Origin: Calothrix membranacea FACHB-236
GTDB lineage: Bacteria; Cyanobacteriota; Cyanobacteriia; Cyanobacteriales; Nostocaceae
DNA: 64,000 nucleotides
Reading direction: 5' to 3'
Assembly (NCBI RefSeq): GCF_014696315.1
Contig: NZ_JACJPX010000012.1
Span: 1 to 64,000 of the forward strand
Shown: piece by piece, positions 35,102 through 43,865 of the stretch
Numbering within the stretch: position 1 is the first letter of the stretch
Layout of the letters: each line of letters starts with the position of its first letter
Program-made: the position numbers and the translations under genes
Notes under the pieces: generated by a model
Seen by the model: only the letters and a program-made list of their open reading frames with translations
Told to the model about the DNA's origin: nothing
Databases searched by the model: none

Positions 35102-35255
35102 CAGTCAACAGTCAACAGTCAACAGTCAACGGTCAACAGTCAACGGTCAACAGTCAACAGTCAACGGTCAACAGTCAACAGTCAACGGTCAACAGTCAAC
35201 AGTCAACGGTCAACAGTCAACAGTCAACGGTCAACAGTCAACGGTCAACGGTCAA
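35102..35255 (+). repeat. 22-unit STRR array (cagtcaa/cggtcaa)
   Basis: Twenty-two perfect-register heptamers, each either cagtcaa or cggtcaa, fill almost the whole spacer between the UbiD and hydrolase genes. The last unit runs directly into the AGGAGA ribosome-binding site of the hydrolase. The heptamer belongs to the STRR class of heterocystous cyanobacteria. Inverted versions of the same word occur at 36011-36050 and 57600-57645. Confidence 0.97.
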
Positions 35256-35269
35256 CAGGAGATATACCA

Positions 35270-35992
35270 ATGACAAACACTTACGTTTTAGTACATGGTG
35301 CTTGGTTAGGCAAATTTTGCTGGGATGACCTAGTATCAAAGCTAGAAGCTGCAGGACATACTGCCGTAACGCTGGATCTTCCTGGGCATGGCGATGATAC
35401 TACACCCGCTAACGCCATCACCCTAGAAAGCTATCGCGATGCCATTATCCAGACGATTGGCGATCGCACTAATGTGATTTTAGTGGGACATAGCATGGCA
35501 GGATTACCAATTTCACTAGTTGCGGAAGCAATTCCCCAGCAACTCAAGGCACTGGTATTTGTTTGTGCTTACTTACCCCGCAATGGTGAAAGTCTGCTGC
35601 AACTCTCCCAAGAAGACAAAGACAGCCATGTCGGTTCTTATTGGAGACAGGATAATCCAGAACAATATTCCCCACCTTGGATTGCAGCAGAAGGTATTGT
35701 TGATGTCTTTTGTGCTGACTGTTCGCCAGAAGTTCAAGAAATTGTTAAATCACGTCATCGACCTGAACCTCTTGCGCCGTTTGTCACTCCAGTGGAGTTG
35801 ACAGAAGCCAATTATGGTAGTGTGCCGCGCTACTACATTGAAACCCTCAACGATCACGCTGTCAGTCACCAACTACAAACCTTAATGTTGAGTCGTGTAA
35901 ATGTAAATAAAAGTTTTCAACTCTCAGCATCCCATAGCCCCTTCTTATCAATGCCCGATCGCTTAGCGACTTGTCTCACGGAAATTGGGTAA
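35270..35992 (+). CDS. Alpha/beta hydrolase (esterase/hydroxynitrile-lyase-like)
   Basis: A 240-residue alpha/beta hydrolase: oxyanion region VLVHGAWLGKFCWDDL, nucleophile elbow VGHSMAGLP (Ser of GHSMAG), and a C-terminal His in SASHSPFLSMP. This shape is that of small methyl-esterase/hydroxynitrile-lyase-type proteins. AGGAGA lies 8-13 nt before the ATG. The gene follows the UbiD gene after a long STRR, so co-transcription is possible. Substrate unknown. An ester or cyanohydrin could be the product entering or leaving the pathway (inference). Confidence 0.88.
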   Translation: MTNTYVLVHGAWLGKFCWDDLVSKLEAAGHTAVTLDLPGHGDDTTPANAITLESYRDAIIQTIGDRTNVILVGHSMAGLPISLVAEAIPQQLKALVFVCAYLPRNGESLLQLSQEDKDSHVGSYWRQDNPEQYSPPWIAAEGIVDVFCADCSPEVQEIVKSRHRPEPLAPFVTPVELTEANYGSVPRYYIETLNDHAVSHQLQTLMLSRVNVNKSFQLSASHSPFLSMPDRLATCLTEIG

Positions 35993-36337
35993 ATCAGGGA
36001 TTTTCATCCTCTTGTTGACTGTTGACGGTTAACAGTCAACAGTCAACAAGTTTTAGGTTAAATGGTCATTCACAAAAGATTGATAAGATTTAATATGCAA
36101 ATTAAATGTGTTTTAGGTTACAAGCACTATTATTGATTTTTGGAGAATAAAAAAGTAAGCTAATGCGCGTTAACTCTCAACAGTCAACCGTCAACAGCCT
36201 TCACGATGGATTGTGCAAATTAAAAGCAGAATAGCTTAAAACAAAATCAATTCATTCCCTTGGGTAAATCCAGGGGTAATTAATTTACCCGCAAGCAATT
36301 AATAATAAATAAAGACAAAACAACATAGGAAAACTTT
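35993..36337. other. Spacer between hydrolase and response-regulator genes
   Basis: No gene. It contains the STRR-derived hairpin at 36011-36050 and further single heptamers at about 36180-36195. The promoter of the signalling genes is likely in the AT-rich part near 36250-36320 but was not pinpointed. Confidence 0.5.
36011..36050 (+). terminator. STRR-built perfect hairpin after the hydrolase gene
   Basis: Two perfectly complementary 16-bp arms (36011-36026 and 36035-36050) built from the cagtcaa/ttgactg heptamer enclose an 8-nt loop. They are followed by TTTT. It has the shape of an intrinsic terminator although its composition is repeat-derived. Confidence 0.75.
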
Positions 36338-38002
36338 ATGGCTAAACCAATGATTCTGACCGTGGATGATGATCCTCAGGTTTTACAAGCGATCGCGCGG
36401 GATTTGCGGAAGGAATATGGCGATCGCTTCCGGATCTTACGTGCAGACTCAGGAGCTGCGGCACTAGAGGCCATCAAAGAGTTAAAATTACGTAACGAGA
36501 CAGTAGCTTTATTTCTGGCTGACCAGCGAATGCCCCAAATGACTGGGGTAGAATTTCTCGAACAAGCAATTGCTATCTTTCCCGAAGCGAAACGCGCCTT
36601 GCTCACCGCCTATGCAGATACCGATGCCGCGATCGCAGCTATTAATAAAACAAGTATCAATTACTACTTAACGAAGCCTTGGGACCCACCAGAAGAACGT
36701 TTATATCCTATCCTCAACGATTTGCTTGATGATTGGTTAGCCTCTTATCGCCCACCTTTTGAAGGGATTCGCGTGATTGGTCATCGTTGGTCGCCCAATT
36801 CTCATAAAATCAAAGATTTCCTTGCCCGTAATCACGTTCCTTATCAATGGTTAGATATTGAAAGAGATCAGGAAGCCCAAGAGTTAGTTAACTATAGTGG
36901 CGTAGATAATGCCGAATTACCTTTGGTAATTTTGCCAGATGGCGAACGCCTAGTTAAGCCTAGCAACATTGAAGTGGCAACGAAAGTCGGATTGCAAACC
37001 CAAGCTAAACAGCCATTCTATGATTTAGCAATTGTGGGTGGCGGGCCTGCTGGATTAGCAGCCGCAGTCTATGGAGCTTCTGAAGGGCTGCGAACAGTGA
37101 TGATTGAACGCGAAGCCCCAGGCGGACAAGCGGGAACCAGTTCGCGGATTGAAAATTACCTTGGATTTCCCATTGGTTTAAGTGGTGCAGATTTAGCCAG
37201 ACGCGGTGTTACCCAAGCCAAACGCTTTGGTGTAGAAATTCTCACACCTCAAGAAGTAGCAGGGATTCGCACCAACGGCAATTATCGTTACGCACTGCTC
37301 AAAGATGGCTCGGAAATCGCTTGTCATGCCTTAATTTTGGCGATGGGTGTCTCTTGGCGGCGGTTAAACGTTCCCGGAATTGAAAAGCTCACAGGTCGGG
37401 GTGTGTATTACGGTGCAGCCATGACCGAAGCAATGGAATGTAGTAACGAAAAAGTCTACATCGTGGGTGGTGCTAACTCCGCCGGTCAAGCTGCAATGCA
37501 TTTCAGTAAGTATGCCCAGCAAGTACATATGTTAGTACGTGGTGACGATCTGGGTAAAGGTATGTCACAATACCTCGTCGATCAGATTGGCGCGACAGAA
37601 AATATTATTGTGCAACTCAATTCCAGCGTTGTTGAGGTGAAAGGTGAAGAAAGTTTAGAAGCCTTAACTATTCTCAACAATGTGACTGGGGAAAAAGAAA
37701 CCGTTCCTGCTAACTCTTTGTTTATCTTCATCGGTGCTGTTCCCCATACTGATTGGTTAGATGGCATTGTGGAACGAGATGAACATGGTTTTATCTTGAC
37801 TGGCCCTGATTTAATCAAAGATGGCAAACGCCCCAAAGGTTGGTATTTAGACAGAGATCCCTACTTACTCGAAACCAGCATACCGGGAATTTTTGCTGTA
37901 GGTGACGTACATCATGGTTCTGTGAAGCGCGTAGCTTCAGGAGTCGGTGAAGGCTCGATATGTGTTAGTTTTGTCCACCAGTATCTTGCTAAGGTGTTGT
38001 AA
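36338..38002 (+). CDS. Response regulator fused to a thioredoxin-reductase-like flavoprotein
   Basis: Three parts in 554 residues. Residues 1-125 form a receiver domain with Asp10/Asp11, phospho-acceptor Asp62 (FLADQRMPQ), Thr90 and Lys113 (LTKPW). Residues ~140-215 are a glutaredoxin/thioredoxin-like fold (VIGHRWSPNSHKIKDFLARN) lacking CxxC. From ~228 a thioredoxin-reductase-type flavoprotein has the FAD motif AIVGGGPAGLAAAVYGA and NADPH motif VYIVGGANSAGQAA. The redox CxxC of true TrxR is absent (YYGAAMTEAMEC), so disulfide transfer is unlikely in the usual way. It overlaps the next gene by 1 nt and is surely regulated together with the two kinases. Such fusions are known only as predicted proteins to me. 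Confidence 0.92.
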   Translation: MAKPMILTVDDDPQVLQAIARDLRKEYGDRFRILRADSGAAALEAIKELKLRNETVALFLADQRMPQMTGVEFLEQAIAIFPEAKRALLTAYADTDAAIAAINKTSINYYLTKPWDPPEERLYPILNDLLDDWLASYRPPFEGIRVIGHRWSPNSHKIKDFLARNHVPYQWLDIERDQEAQELVNYSGVDNAELPLVILPDGERLVKPSNIEVATKVGLQTQAKQPFYDLAIVGGGPAGLAAAVYGASEGLRTVMIEREAPGGQAGTSSRIENYLGFPIGLSGADLARRGVTQAKRFGVEILTPQEVAGIRTNGNYRYALLKDGSEIACHALILAMGVSWRRLNVPGIEKLTGRGVYYGAAMTEAMECSNEKVYIVGGANSAGQAAMHFSKYAQQVHMLVRGDDLGKGMSQYLVDQIGATENIIVQLNSSVVEVKGEESLEALTILNNVTGEKETVPANSLFIFIGAVPHTDWLDGIVERDEHGFILTGPDLIKDGKRPKGWYLDRDPYLLETSIPGIFAVGDVHHGSVKRVASGVGEGSICVSFVHQYLAKVL

Positions 38003-39396
38003 TGCTGGACATAGAAGAATTACGCCAAGTGGAATTGTTTGCCAGCTTAAGCGATGAACAATTGCGGTGGTTGTGCGAACAAGGAAAAGAAATTTGGCTG
38101 CAACCTGGTGATATCCATCGCTCCGCTGGCGATCCTGCCGACCAAGTCTTTATTATGATTGACGGTGAGGTACAAGTTACCCAGAAGGTAGGTAATCAAG
38201 AAATTGTCTTAGTTACCTATGGGTCGAAAACCTTCTTTGGGGAATTGCCAATTTTAACCGGAGAAACTCACTATTGGGCTGGTGGCAAAGCTGTGCAGCC
38301 TTGCCACATCCTAGAATTGGACAAAGATAAATTCTGGCAAATGCTAGCCACCATGCCGGCTGTTACCACCTTGATTCTGCAAACAATGGCCCAGCGGGTA
38401 CAAGAGTTACAGTCAATGTCTCAGCAGCGGGAAAAGCTCGCTGCTTTAGGTACAATGGCTGCGGGGCTTTCCCATGAAATGAATAACCCCATGGCCGCAG
38501 TCAGGCGGGGTACTGGGGAATTGCAAAAGCTATTTCAACAGTTACCCTCGCTAGTGCTGCAACTAAGTCAAAGACAATTCACTAAGCAGCAAATAGAATA
38601 TTTGGGTGGTTTGCAGCAAGAAGTGATTGCGAAGCAGCAGCAAACTACTCAATTGTCTCCCCTTTCAAGATGCGATCGCGAAGATGAACTTGTCGATTGG
38701 TTAGATGACAATGGTGTCAGTAATGGTTGGAAACTCGCGCCAACTTTAGTTGCAGTCGGACTAGATGCCAATGACCTCAGTAAAATTACGCAGCAAGTCC
38801 CGGCGGAGTCTTTAGGGGATATATTGGCTTGGCTAGAAGCCAGCTTGAGCGGATTAAACTTACTCTCCGAACTCGATGAAGGATCATCCCGTGTTTATGA
38901 GCTAGTCAAAGCGTTGCAAGACTACTCTTACATGGATCAAGCACCCTTACAAGAGGTGAATGTCCATGATGGTATTGAAAGCACCTTAAAGATGATGCAC
39001 CATAAACTAAAGGATGGGGTAGCGGTAATTAGAGAATATGGCAATTTACCCAGAATCAGCGCCTATGGTAGCGAATTAAACCAAGTCTGGACTAATCTGA
39101 TTGATAATGCTATTGATGCAGTGAAAGGTCAAGGTCAGCTTCGTATACATACAAAGTGCGAAAACGACCAAGTTTTAATAGAAATTATCGATAATGGCAC
39201 AGGAATCGCGCCAGAAATTCAATCGCGCATTTTTGAACCATTTTTCACCACCAAAGGCGTAGGCGAAGGTAAAGGATTAGGCTTAGATATTGTTTACCGC
39301 ACTGTAGTTGGGAAACATAAAGGTGATGTCAGATTCACCTCCTGTCCCGGTAACACCTGTTTTCAAGTTCGTCTACCAGTTGTATTGACTGATTGA
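38002..39396 (+). CDS. Histidine kinase with N-terminal cyclic-nucleotide-binding domain (1)
   Basis: The 464-residue cytoplasmic kinase. An N-terminal cNMP-binding beta-roll (IMIDGEVQVTQKV, FFGELPILTGE) spans about 10-130. An H-box AAGLSHEMNNP follows with His158. HATPase motifs follow: LNQVWTNLIDNAIDA (N-box), DNGTGI, FFTTKG and GKGLGLDIV. No membrane segment is seen, so input is probably an intracellular ligand. It starts within the stop codon of the response-regulator gene, making a natural pair. A paralogue follows. Confidence 0.93.
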   Translation: MLDIEELRQVELFASLSDEQLRWLCEQGKEIWLQPGDIHRSAGDPADQVFIMIDGEVQVTQKVGNQEIVLVTYGSKTFFGELPILTGETHYWAGGKAVQPCHILELDKDKFWQMLATMPAVTTLILQTMAQRVQELQSMSQQREKLAALGTMAAGLSHEMNNPMAAVRRGTGELQKLFQQLPSLVLQLSQRQFTKQQIEYLGGLQQEVIAKQQQTTQLSPLSRCDREDELVDWLDDNGVSNGWKLAPTLVAVGLDANDLSKITQQVPAESLGDILAWLEASLSGLNLLSELDEGSSRVYELVKALQDYSYMDQAPLQEVNVHDGIESTLKMMHHKLKDGVAVIREYGNLPRISAYGSELNQVWTNLIDNAIDAVKGQGQLRIHTKCENDQVLIEIIDNGTGIAPEIQSRIFEPFFTTKGVGEGKGLGLDIVYRTVVGKHKGDVRFTSCPGNTCFQVRLPVVLTD

Positions 39397-39399
39397 TGA

Positions 39400-39500
39400 G
39401 GGATTGGGGATTGGGGATTGGGGATTGGGGATTGGGGACAAGGAAAAAATTCCTATTACTCATTACTCATTACTCATTACCAATTACCCATTCCCCAAAC
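39400..39500 (+). repeat. STRR tracts between the two kinases
   Basis: Five copies of a ggggatt-type heptamer (about 39402-39436) are followed by attactc copies (about 39455-39480). They occupy most of the 134-bp spacer. Confidence 0.85.
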
Positions 39501-39530
39501 TATAAATTAATTTCTATATAGGTATTTTCT

Positions 39531-40907
39531 ATGCTGCAAGAACCCAATGCGATCGCGCTTTTTCCTCAGTTATCAGATGAAGTGTTGCAGCATCTTCAAC
39601 AATATGGAACTGAGATTGATTTAAATGTCGGTGAATATTTATTTAAAGAAGGCGAACATAGTTACGATTTCCATGTGGTTTTAGATGGGGAAATTCAAGT
39701 AACTAAGCAGGTGGGAGGACAAGAAAAGCTACTGGCCAAGCATCAGCGAGGTGAGTTTATTGGTGAACTGTCTATATTAACGGAAGCTGATTCCTTTGCG
39801 ACTGGCTATGCAACTCAGCCTAGTCGGGTATTAAAGCTGGAACTCAAAACTTTTAAACAAATTATTGCTACCTTTCCACCCTTAGCTGATGTTGTGCTTT
39901 CTACTTTTGCTGCTAGAACCAAGGCTGTAGAATCGCAGTTACAACAACAGGAACAATTAGCATCATTAGGTAAACTCTCTGCTGGATTAGCCCATGAGTT
40001 GAAGAATCCCGCCGCTGCTGGCGCAAGGGTAGCTGAAGAGTTGCGGACAAGGTTCCAGGAATCCCAAACTTTAGCGCTGCGCCTCAATCAATATTCCTTT
40101 ACCCCAGCACAACTAGATTTTTTAGCCCAGTTGCAGCAAGATAGTCGTGTCTCCCATAAATTAGATTTGATTAGCCAAAGCGATCGCGAAGATGAAATTA
40201 CAGATTGGCTGGAAGATCATCAGGTAAATCAAGCTTGGCAAATTACATCCACTTTGGTTGATGCTGGATTAGACGCTGACAAGTTAGATGCTTTAGCCGA
40301 TCAAATCCCAGATGTCGCAATCAACGATGTCGTGCATTGGTTAGGCGCAAATTTAACTACTCTGGGACTCATTGGCGAAATTGAACAAAGTACAGCTAGG
40401 ATTTCCGAATTGGTGCAATCAATCAAATCCTACGCTCACATAAATCCCTTGCAACAACACCAAGTGGATATACATCAAGGTATTGAAAATACTCTAACTA
40501 TGCTCGGTCATAAGTTAAAAGGAGGTATCGCTGTCACAAGAGAGTACAGCCCAAATTTACCACTGATTAATACCTATGGCAGCGAACTCAACCAAGTTTG
40601 GACGAATCTGCTGGATAACTCCATTGATGCATTAGAAGGTAAAGGCAAAATTTGGATACGTACTTATCAAAAAGATGATTATGTAATTGTAGAAATAGCC
40701 GATAACGGGCCTGGTATCCCCCCAGAAATTCAGACCCGCATTTTTGAACCATTTTTTACTACGAAAGGAGTCGGTAAAGGTAGCGGTTTAGGTTTGGATA
40801 TTGTGCATAGTCTCATAGTCGATAAGCATCACGGCCAAATCCACCTTCACTCTCAACCTGGGAATACAAAATTTCAGGTGTTGTTACCAATATTGGGTAA
40901 TGGGTAA
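39531..40907 (+). CDS. Histidine kinase with N-terminal cyclic-nucleotide-binding domain (2)
   Basis: The 458-residue paralogue of the preceding kinase, with the same order: cNMP-binding domain (VLDGEIQVTKQVGGQEKLL, FIGELSILTEAD), H-box SAGLAHELKNP (His155), N-box ELNQVWTNLLDNSIDA, DNGPGIP, FFTTKGVGKGSGLGLDIVH. Both kinases share the odd stretch between H-box and N-box with DREDE and a predicted helical insert (IEYLGG/LDFLAQ...), a sub-family trait. The duplication suggests two inputs converging on the fused response regulator (inference). Confidence 0.92.
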   Translation: MLQEPNAIALFPQLSDEVLQHLQQYGTEIDLNVGEYLFKEGEHSYDFHVVLDGEIQVTKQVGGQEKLLAKHQRGEFIGELSILTEADSFATGYATQPSRVLKLELKTFKQIIATFPPLADVVLSTFAARTKAVESQLQQQEQLASLGKLSAGLAHELKNPAAAGARVAEELRTRFQESQTLALRLNQYSFTPAQLDFLAQLQQDSRVSHKLDLISQSDREDEITDWLEDHQVNQAWQITSTLVDAGLDADKLDALADQIPDVAINDVVHWLGANLTTLGLIGEIEQSTARISELVQSIKSYAHINPLQQHQVDIHQGIENTLTMLGHKLKGGIAVTREYSPNLPLINTYGSELNQVWTNLLDNSIDALEGKGKIWIRTYQKDDYVIVEIADNGPGIPPEIQTRIFEPFFTTKGVGKGSGLGLDIVHSLIVDKHHGQIHLHSQPGNTKFQVLLPILGNG

Positions 40908-40969
40908 TGGGTAATGGGAAAGAATTTATCACCCTTAACCCTTAACCCTTAACCCTTGACCAACCCCAA
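40908..40969. repeat. STRR tracts between convergent genes
   Basis: Repeats gggtaat (about 40894-40915) and cccttaa (about 40931-40955) fill the gap between the convergent kinase and porin genes. Confidence 0.8.
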
Positions 40970-42967
40970 TTAAAAATTAAACTGCGTCCTTAAATTACCA
41001 ACAAAAATAGTTGGGTTGTTATCGAAGTTATTGGGATTCATTACCACAGAAAAAGAAGGGACGAGGGCGATATTGCTTGATATTGGTAAGAAATAACTGC
41101 CCTCAACCTCATACCAAGTACCACCATTACCGCCTCCAGACACAAGGTACTGGCGACCCGATAAAATATCCATTGGCACAAGAAAAGAAAGTTGCCCCAT
41201 TGCTCCCTCTTTACCCAAATCTGGGAAAGCCATACCAAATTGGAATGACTGAGTGTTGATTTCTCCTCTGGGGATATTAGGATTAACTGGATAAATATTG
41301 GTGCTACCGTAAGTATAGCGAGCAAAAACGCCAAATTTGGGTGTAATTCGCCAATCGGCATTAATTCCAAAGGTATCTGCTGTCCCATTATTGAGATCGC
41401 CACCGAAACCATCATCGGCTACACCATAAAAGGGTTCTGTCAATCCATACCCTAGTTGTCTTACGCCATCTCTATTTAAACGATATCCTTCAATATTAGT
41501 ACGGGTGTAAAGAAATCTGATATTGGACGTATTACTGGGTCTAAAAGTTAGTTCTGCTGTCAGGGTGTTAGTTCCGCCAAATAAACCCTGCAATGGATTA
41601 CTCGCAGAGTTAAATGGTGGACTAGGTAAATATTCATCAGTCTCACCCAGATAAGCGAGTTTTAGCAGAAAGTTTTTATTGATGTCCCACATCGCAACTG
41701 CACCAGCACCACGGTCAATGGCATTTACTAAGGTACTGTTAGCAGAGTTGAATGTAATGTAGTTAAAGATTGGCGCGCCTCTGGTAAATGCAAAGGAAAA
41801 TTGGTTTCCTTCTAAGAAGCGGAAGAAGTTAAACCGAGGCCCTACTACTAGCTGAAAGTTATTAGCGACGGGAAATTGATAGTAAAGCTCTCGAATCGTG
41901 ACTTCAAAAGCATTTGCTGCGCCAGGCCCGGTAGTAAAATCAGCGAAGGAATAATCTAAACCAGCAGAAGCATAGGAGTTAGCTAGAGGGCCAGGAAATC
42001 CAGAACTAGAACCCATCGCCAGTTGTAGTACTAGGCTATCTTTCCCTGTGAAAGATGTGACAAAATCCAGCCATACTAAGCCTGTGAGTGTAGTGTTGGG
42101 ATCGTCAACTCTGACAATTTCGCGATCGCTACTTCCTCTCACTACTCGGTTCCCAGTCTCCCGCTGAATATCACCTCCAGAAAATCCTGCTGCAAGGTTG
42201 AACCAAGCAAAACCATACAATTTTGTAGTGGTAGAAAATTGTTGATTTTCTAGTTTAGTGGTTTGCGCTTCTAAGCCATCTACACGCCCCCGTAGGGTGG
42301 CTAATTCCCCAGAAAATTCTTCTTGCAACCGCTGTAAGGTATCTAGATCCGTTTTTTTGACAATATCAGAGGTAGCTGTGGAAATTAATTCTTGAACTCG
42401 TTCTAAACAAGCATTCAAACCCGCAGCAAATTCATAACGAGTCATGGCGCGGTTACCCAAAAAAGTCCCACTTGGATAACCAGCAATACAGCCGTAGCGT
42501 TCTACCAAGCTTTGCAAAGCCGTAAAGGCCCAATCCCCAGGCGATACATCCCGTAACTGCGATACGGAGTTGACTTGCGCCATACCATTATCGGGTTCAT
42601 TCTCGTCAGTGGTTAAGCTGAGATCAGCAGCATTAGAGCTAAACTGAGTTAACCCATCAACTGAGGTGAGATCGGATATTGTTAGAGGCGATCCTAATTC
42701 CTGTTTGTTCTCATCTGAGCTAGATTGAGTGTTTGACGGATCTAACCGATTTAAAGAATTTTGATCGACTACACTTTGCTGAAGAGTAGTAAGTGGCTGT
42801 TCTACTGTATTAGTATTGTCTGATTTAACATTATTGAATGCATCACCCTCAGCCTGGGCTAATACTTGCAAAGGGTTAGCTATCACACCAGACGACAGCA
42901 GCAAAGCAATCCATACAGCTTTTAGTGCAGCTAGTTTAGCTTGCCAATGAGTTAAATTATTCAACAT
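40970..42967 (-). CDS. Iron-uptake-type outer-membrane porin (SLH-OprB family)
   Basis: The 665-residue product has a signal peptide (hydrophobic ALKAVWIALLLSSGVIANPLQ, likely cleavage after AQA near residue 40). An acidic linker follows, then an SLH domain (~138-190: LRDVSPGDWAFTALQSLVERYG, GNRAMTRYEFAAGLNACLE) that anchors to peptidoglycan-linked polymer. Next comes a coiled-coil segment (LRGRVDGLEAQTTKLENQ) and a C-terminal OprB-like beta-barrel ending in GNLRTQFNF (terminal Phe). Cyanobacterial SLH porins of this type import inorganic iron and other small solutes (established knowledge). It lies convergent to the kinases and next to the exported GMC enzyme, so it might serve solute or iron supply of the cluster (inference). 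Confidence 0.92.
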   Translation of the reverse strand: MLNNLTHWQAKLAALKAVWIALLLSSGVIANPLQVLAQAEGDAFNNVKSDNTNTVEQPLTTLQQSVVDQNSLNRLDPSNTQSSSDENKQELGSPLTISDLTSVDGLTQFSSNAADLSLTTDENEPDNGMAQVNSVSQLRDVSPGDWAFTALQSLVERYGCIAGYPSGTFLGNRAMTRYEFAAGLNACLERVQELISTATSDIVKKTDLDTLQRLQEEFSGELATLRGRVDGLEAQTTKLENQQFSTTTKLYGFAWFNLAAGFSGGDIQRETGNRVVRGSSDREIVRVDDPNTTLTGLVWLDFVTSFTGKDSLVLQLAMGSSSGFPGPLANSYASAGLDYSFADFTTGPGAANAFEVTIRELYYQFPVANNFQLVVGPRFNFFRFLEGNQFSFAFTRGAPIFNYITFNSANSTLVNAIDRGAGAVAMWDINKNFLLKLAYLGETDEYLPSPPFNSASNPLQGLFGGTNTLTAELTFRPSNTSNIRFLYTRTNIEGYRLNRDGVRQLGYGLTEPFYGVADDGFGGDLNNGTADTFGINADWRITPKFGVFARYTYGSTNIYPVNPNIPRGEINTQSFQFGMAFPDLGKEGAMGQLSFLVPMDILSGRQYLVSGGGNGGTWYEVEGSYFLPISSNIALVPSFSVVMNPNNFDNNPTIFVGNLRTQFNF

Positions 42968-43865
42968 GGAATTCTCACACCTGTTTTTAAATCTTCGCCA
43001 CAGAATTCACAAGTACCAACTCATGAGTCTTTAATAGGATACCTGAGAAGGATTATTTACTACTCTTTTTGGCGACTATTTTCAGTCGCTGCCATGTAGT
43101 ATTGAATCATCTCCCCTTAAAACCTTCCAGACATCCTTATAAGTTGCAAGATATACCTTTGTCAAATCATACAGTAGTCTAGGATTTTTGATAATAAAGA
43201 AAAAATAATTGCTATTTCAATAGCTTTGCCAAAATAAGAGGGTAAAAAAATTTTGCCATTTTTGCCAAAATGACTCATACATAAGTGTTCAGCTTATAAG
43301 GGAGGTTAGAAGCCCAAACCCTTCAAGGGGCGACAATACGCCAAAAAAGTCCTTGTGGGAAACCTGGAGGGAATTTTTAGGGCTTATTGTTTTTGCCAAA
43401 CATTAGAGAAGAGCGAGTTAATACTGAAAGCATCATCAACCCACCCTCGTAAATTGGCAACGGTATTGATTTATAAAGTAAATATTAAGTAGGGGAGCCA
43501 CTGCTTTGCGCGGGTTACCCGCGTTGTAGCAAGTGGCATTGTGTTACGGCTGTGCAAGGATGTTGGAACTTAAGAAAGTGATACTTAGCCGTAACACACC
43601 ATCTTTCTCGGTGCCGTACTCTTGCTGCTAACGCACACTAAAATTTAAGGTTTACTTTATAAATCATCTCTTGGACTTTTTAAGTAAATCGAGGAAAAAT
43701 TGGTAAATAAGGCGGGATTATCTCTCATTCAGTTTGAAAGATTGATAAGCAACCGCCTTTCTGCTCCCAAAAATATTGATCAGACTTGTCACTATCATTA
43801 AGTAGGAAAAGTCATCTCTTGCTATTAAACGATGGTTTGAAATCAGTGCATCTAACTTTGCAGCA
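42968..43865. other. 898-bp spacer between porin and GMC genes, containing a MITE-like element
   Basis: No gene. Promoter DNA of the porin lies at the left end. The notable content is a 200-bp inverted-repeat element at 43467-43666, listed separately. The remainder is AT-rich. Confidence 0.6.
43467..43666. mobile_element. 200-bp MITE-like element with 16-bp terminal inverted repeats
   Basis: Perfect 16-bp TIRs (TGATTTATAAAGTAAA at 43467-43482, complement at 43651-43666) bound 200 bp that contain two nested palindromes. These are CGCGGGT-T-ACCCGCG (43509-43523) and an 11-bp inverted repeat gtgttacggct (43541-43551) / agccgtaacac (43587-43597). There is no coding frame. Flanks show no clear target duplication. 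Confidence 0.7.
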
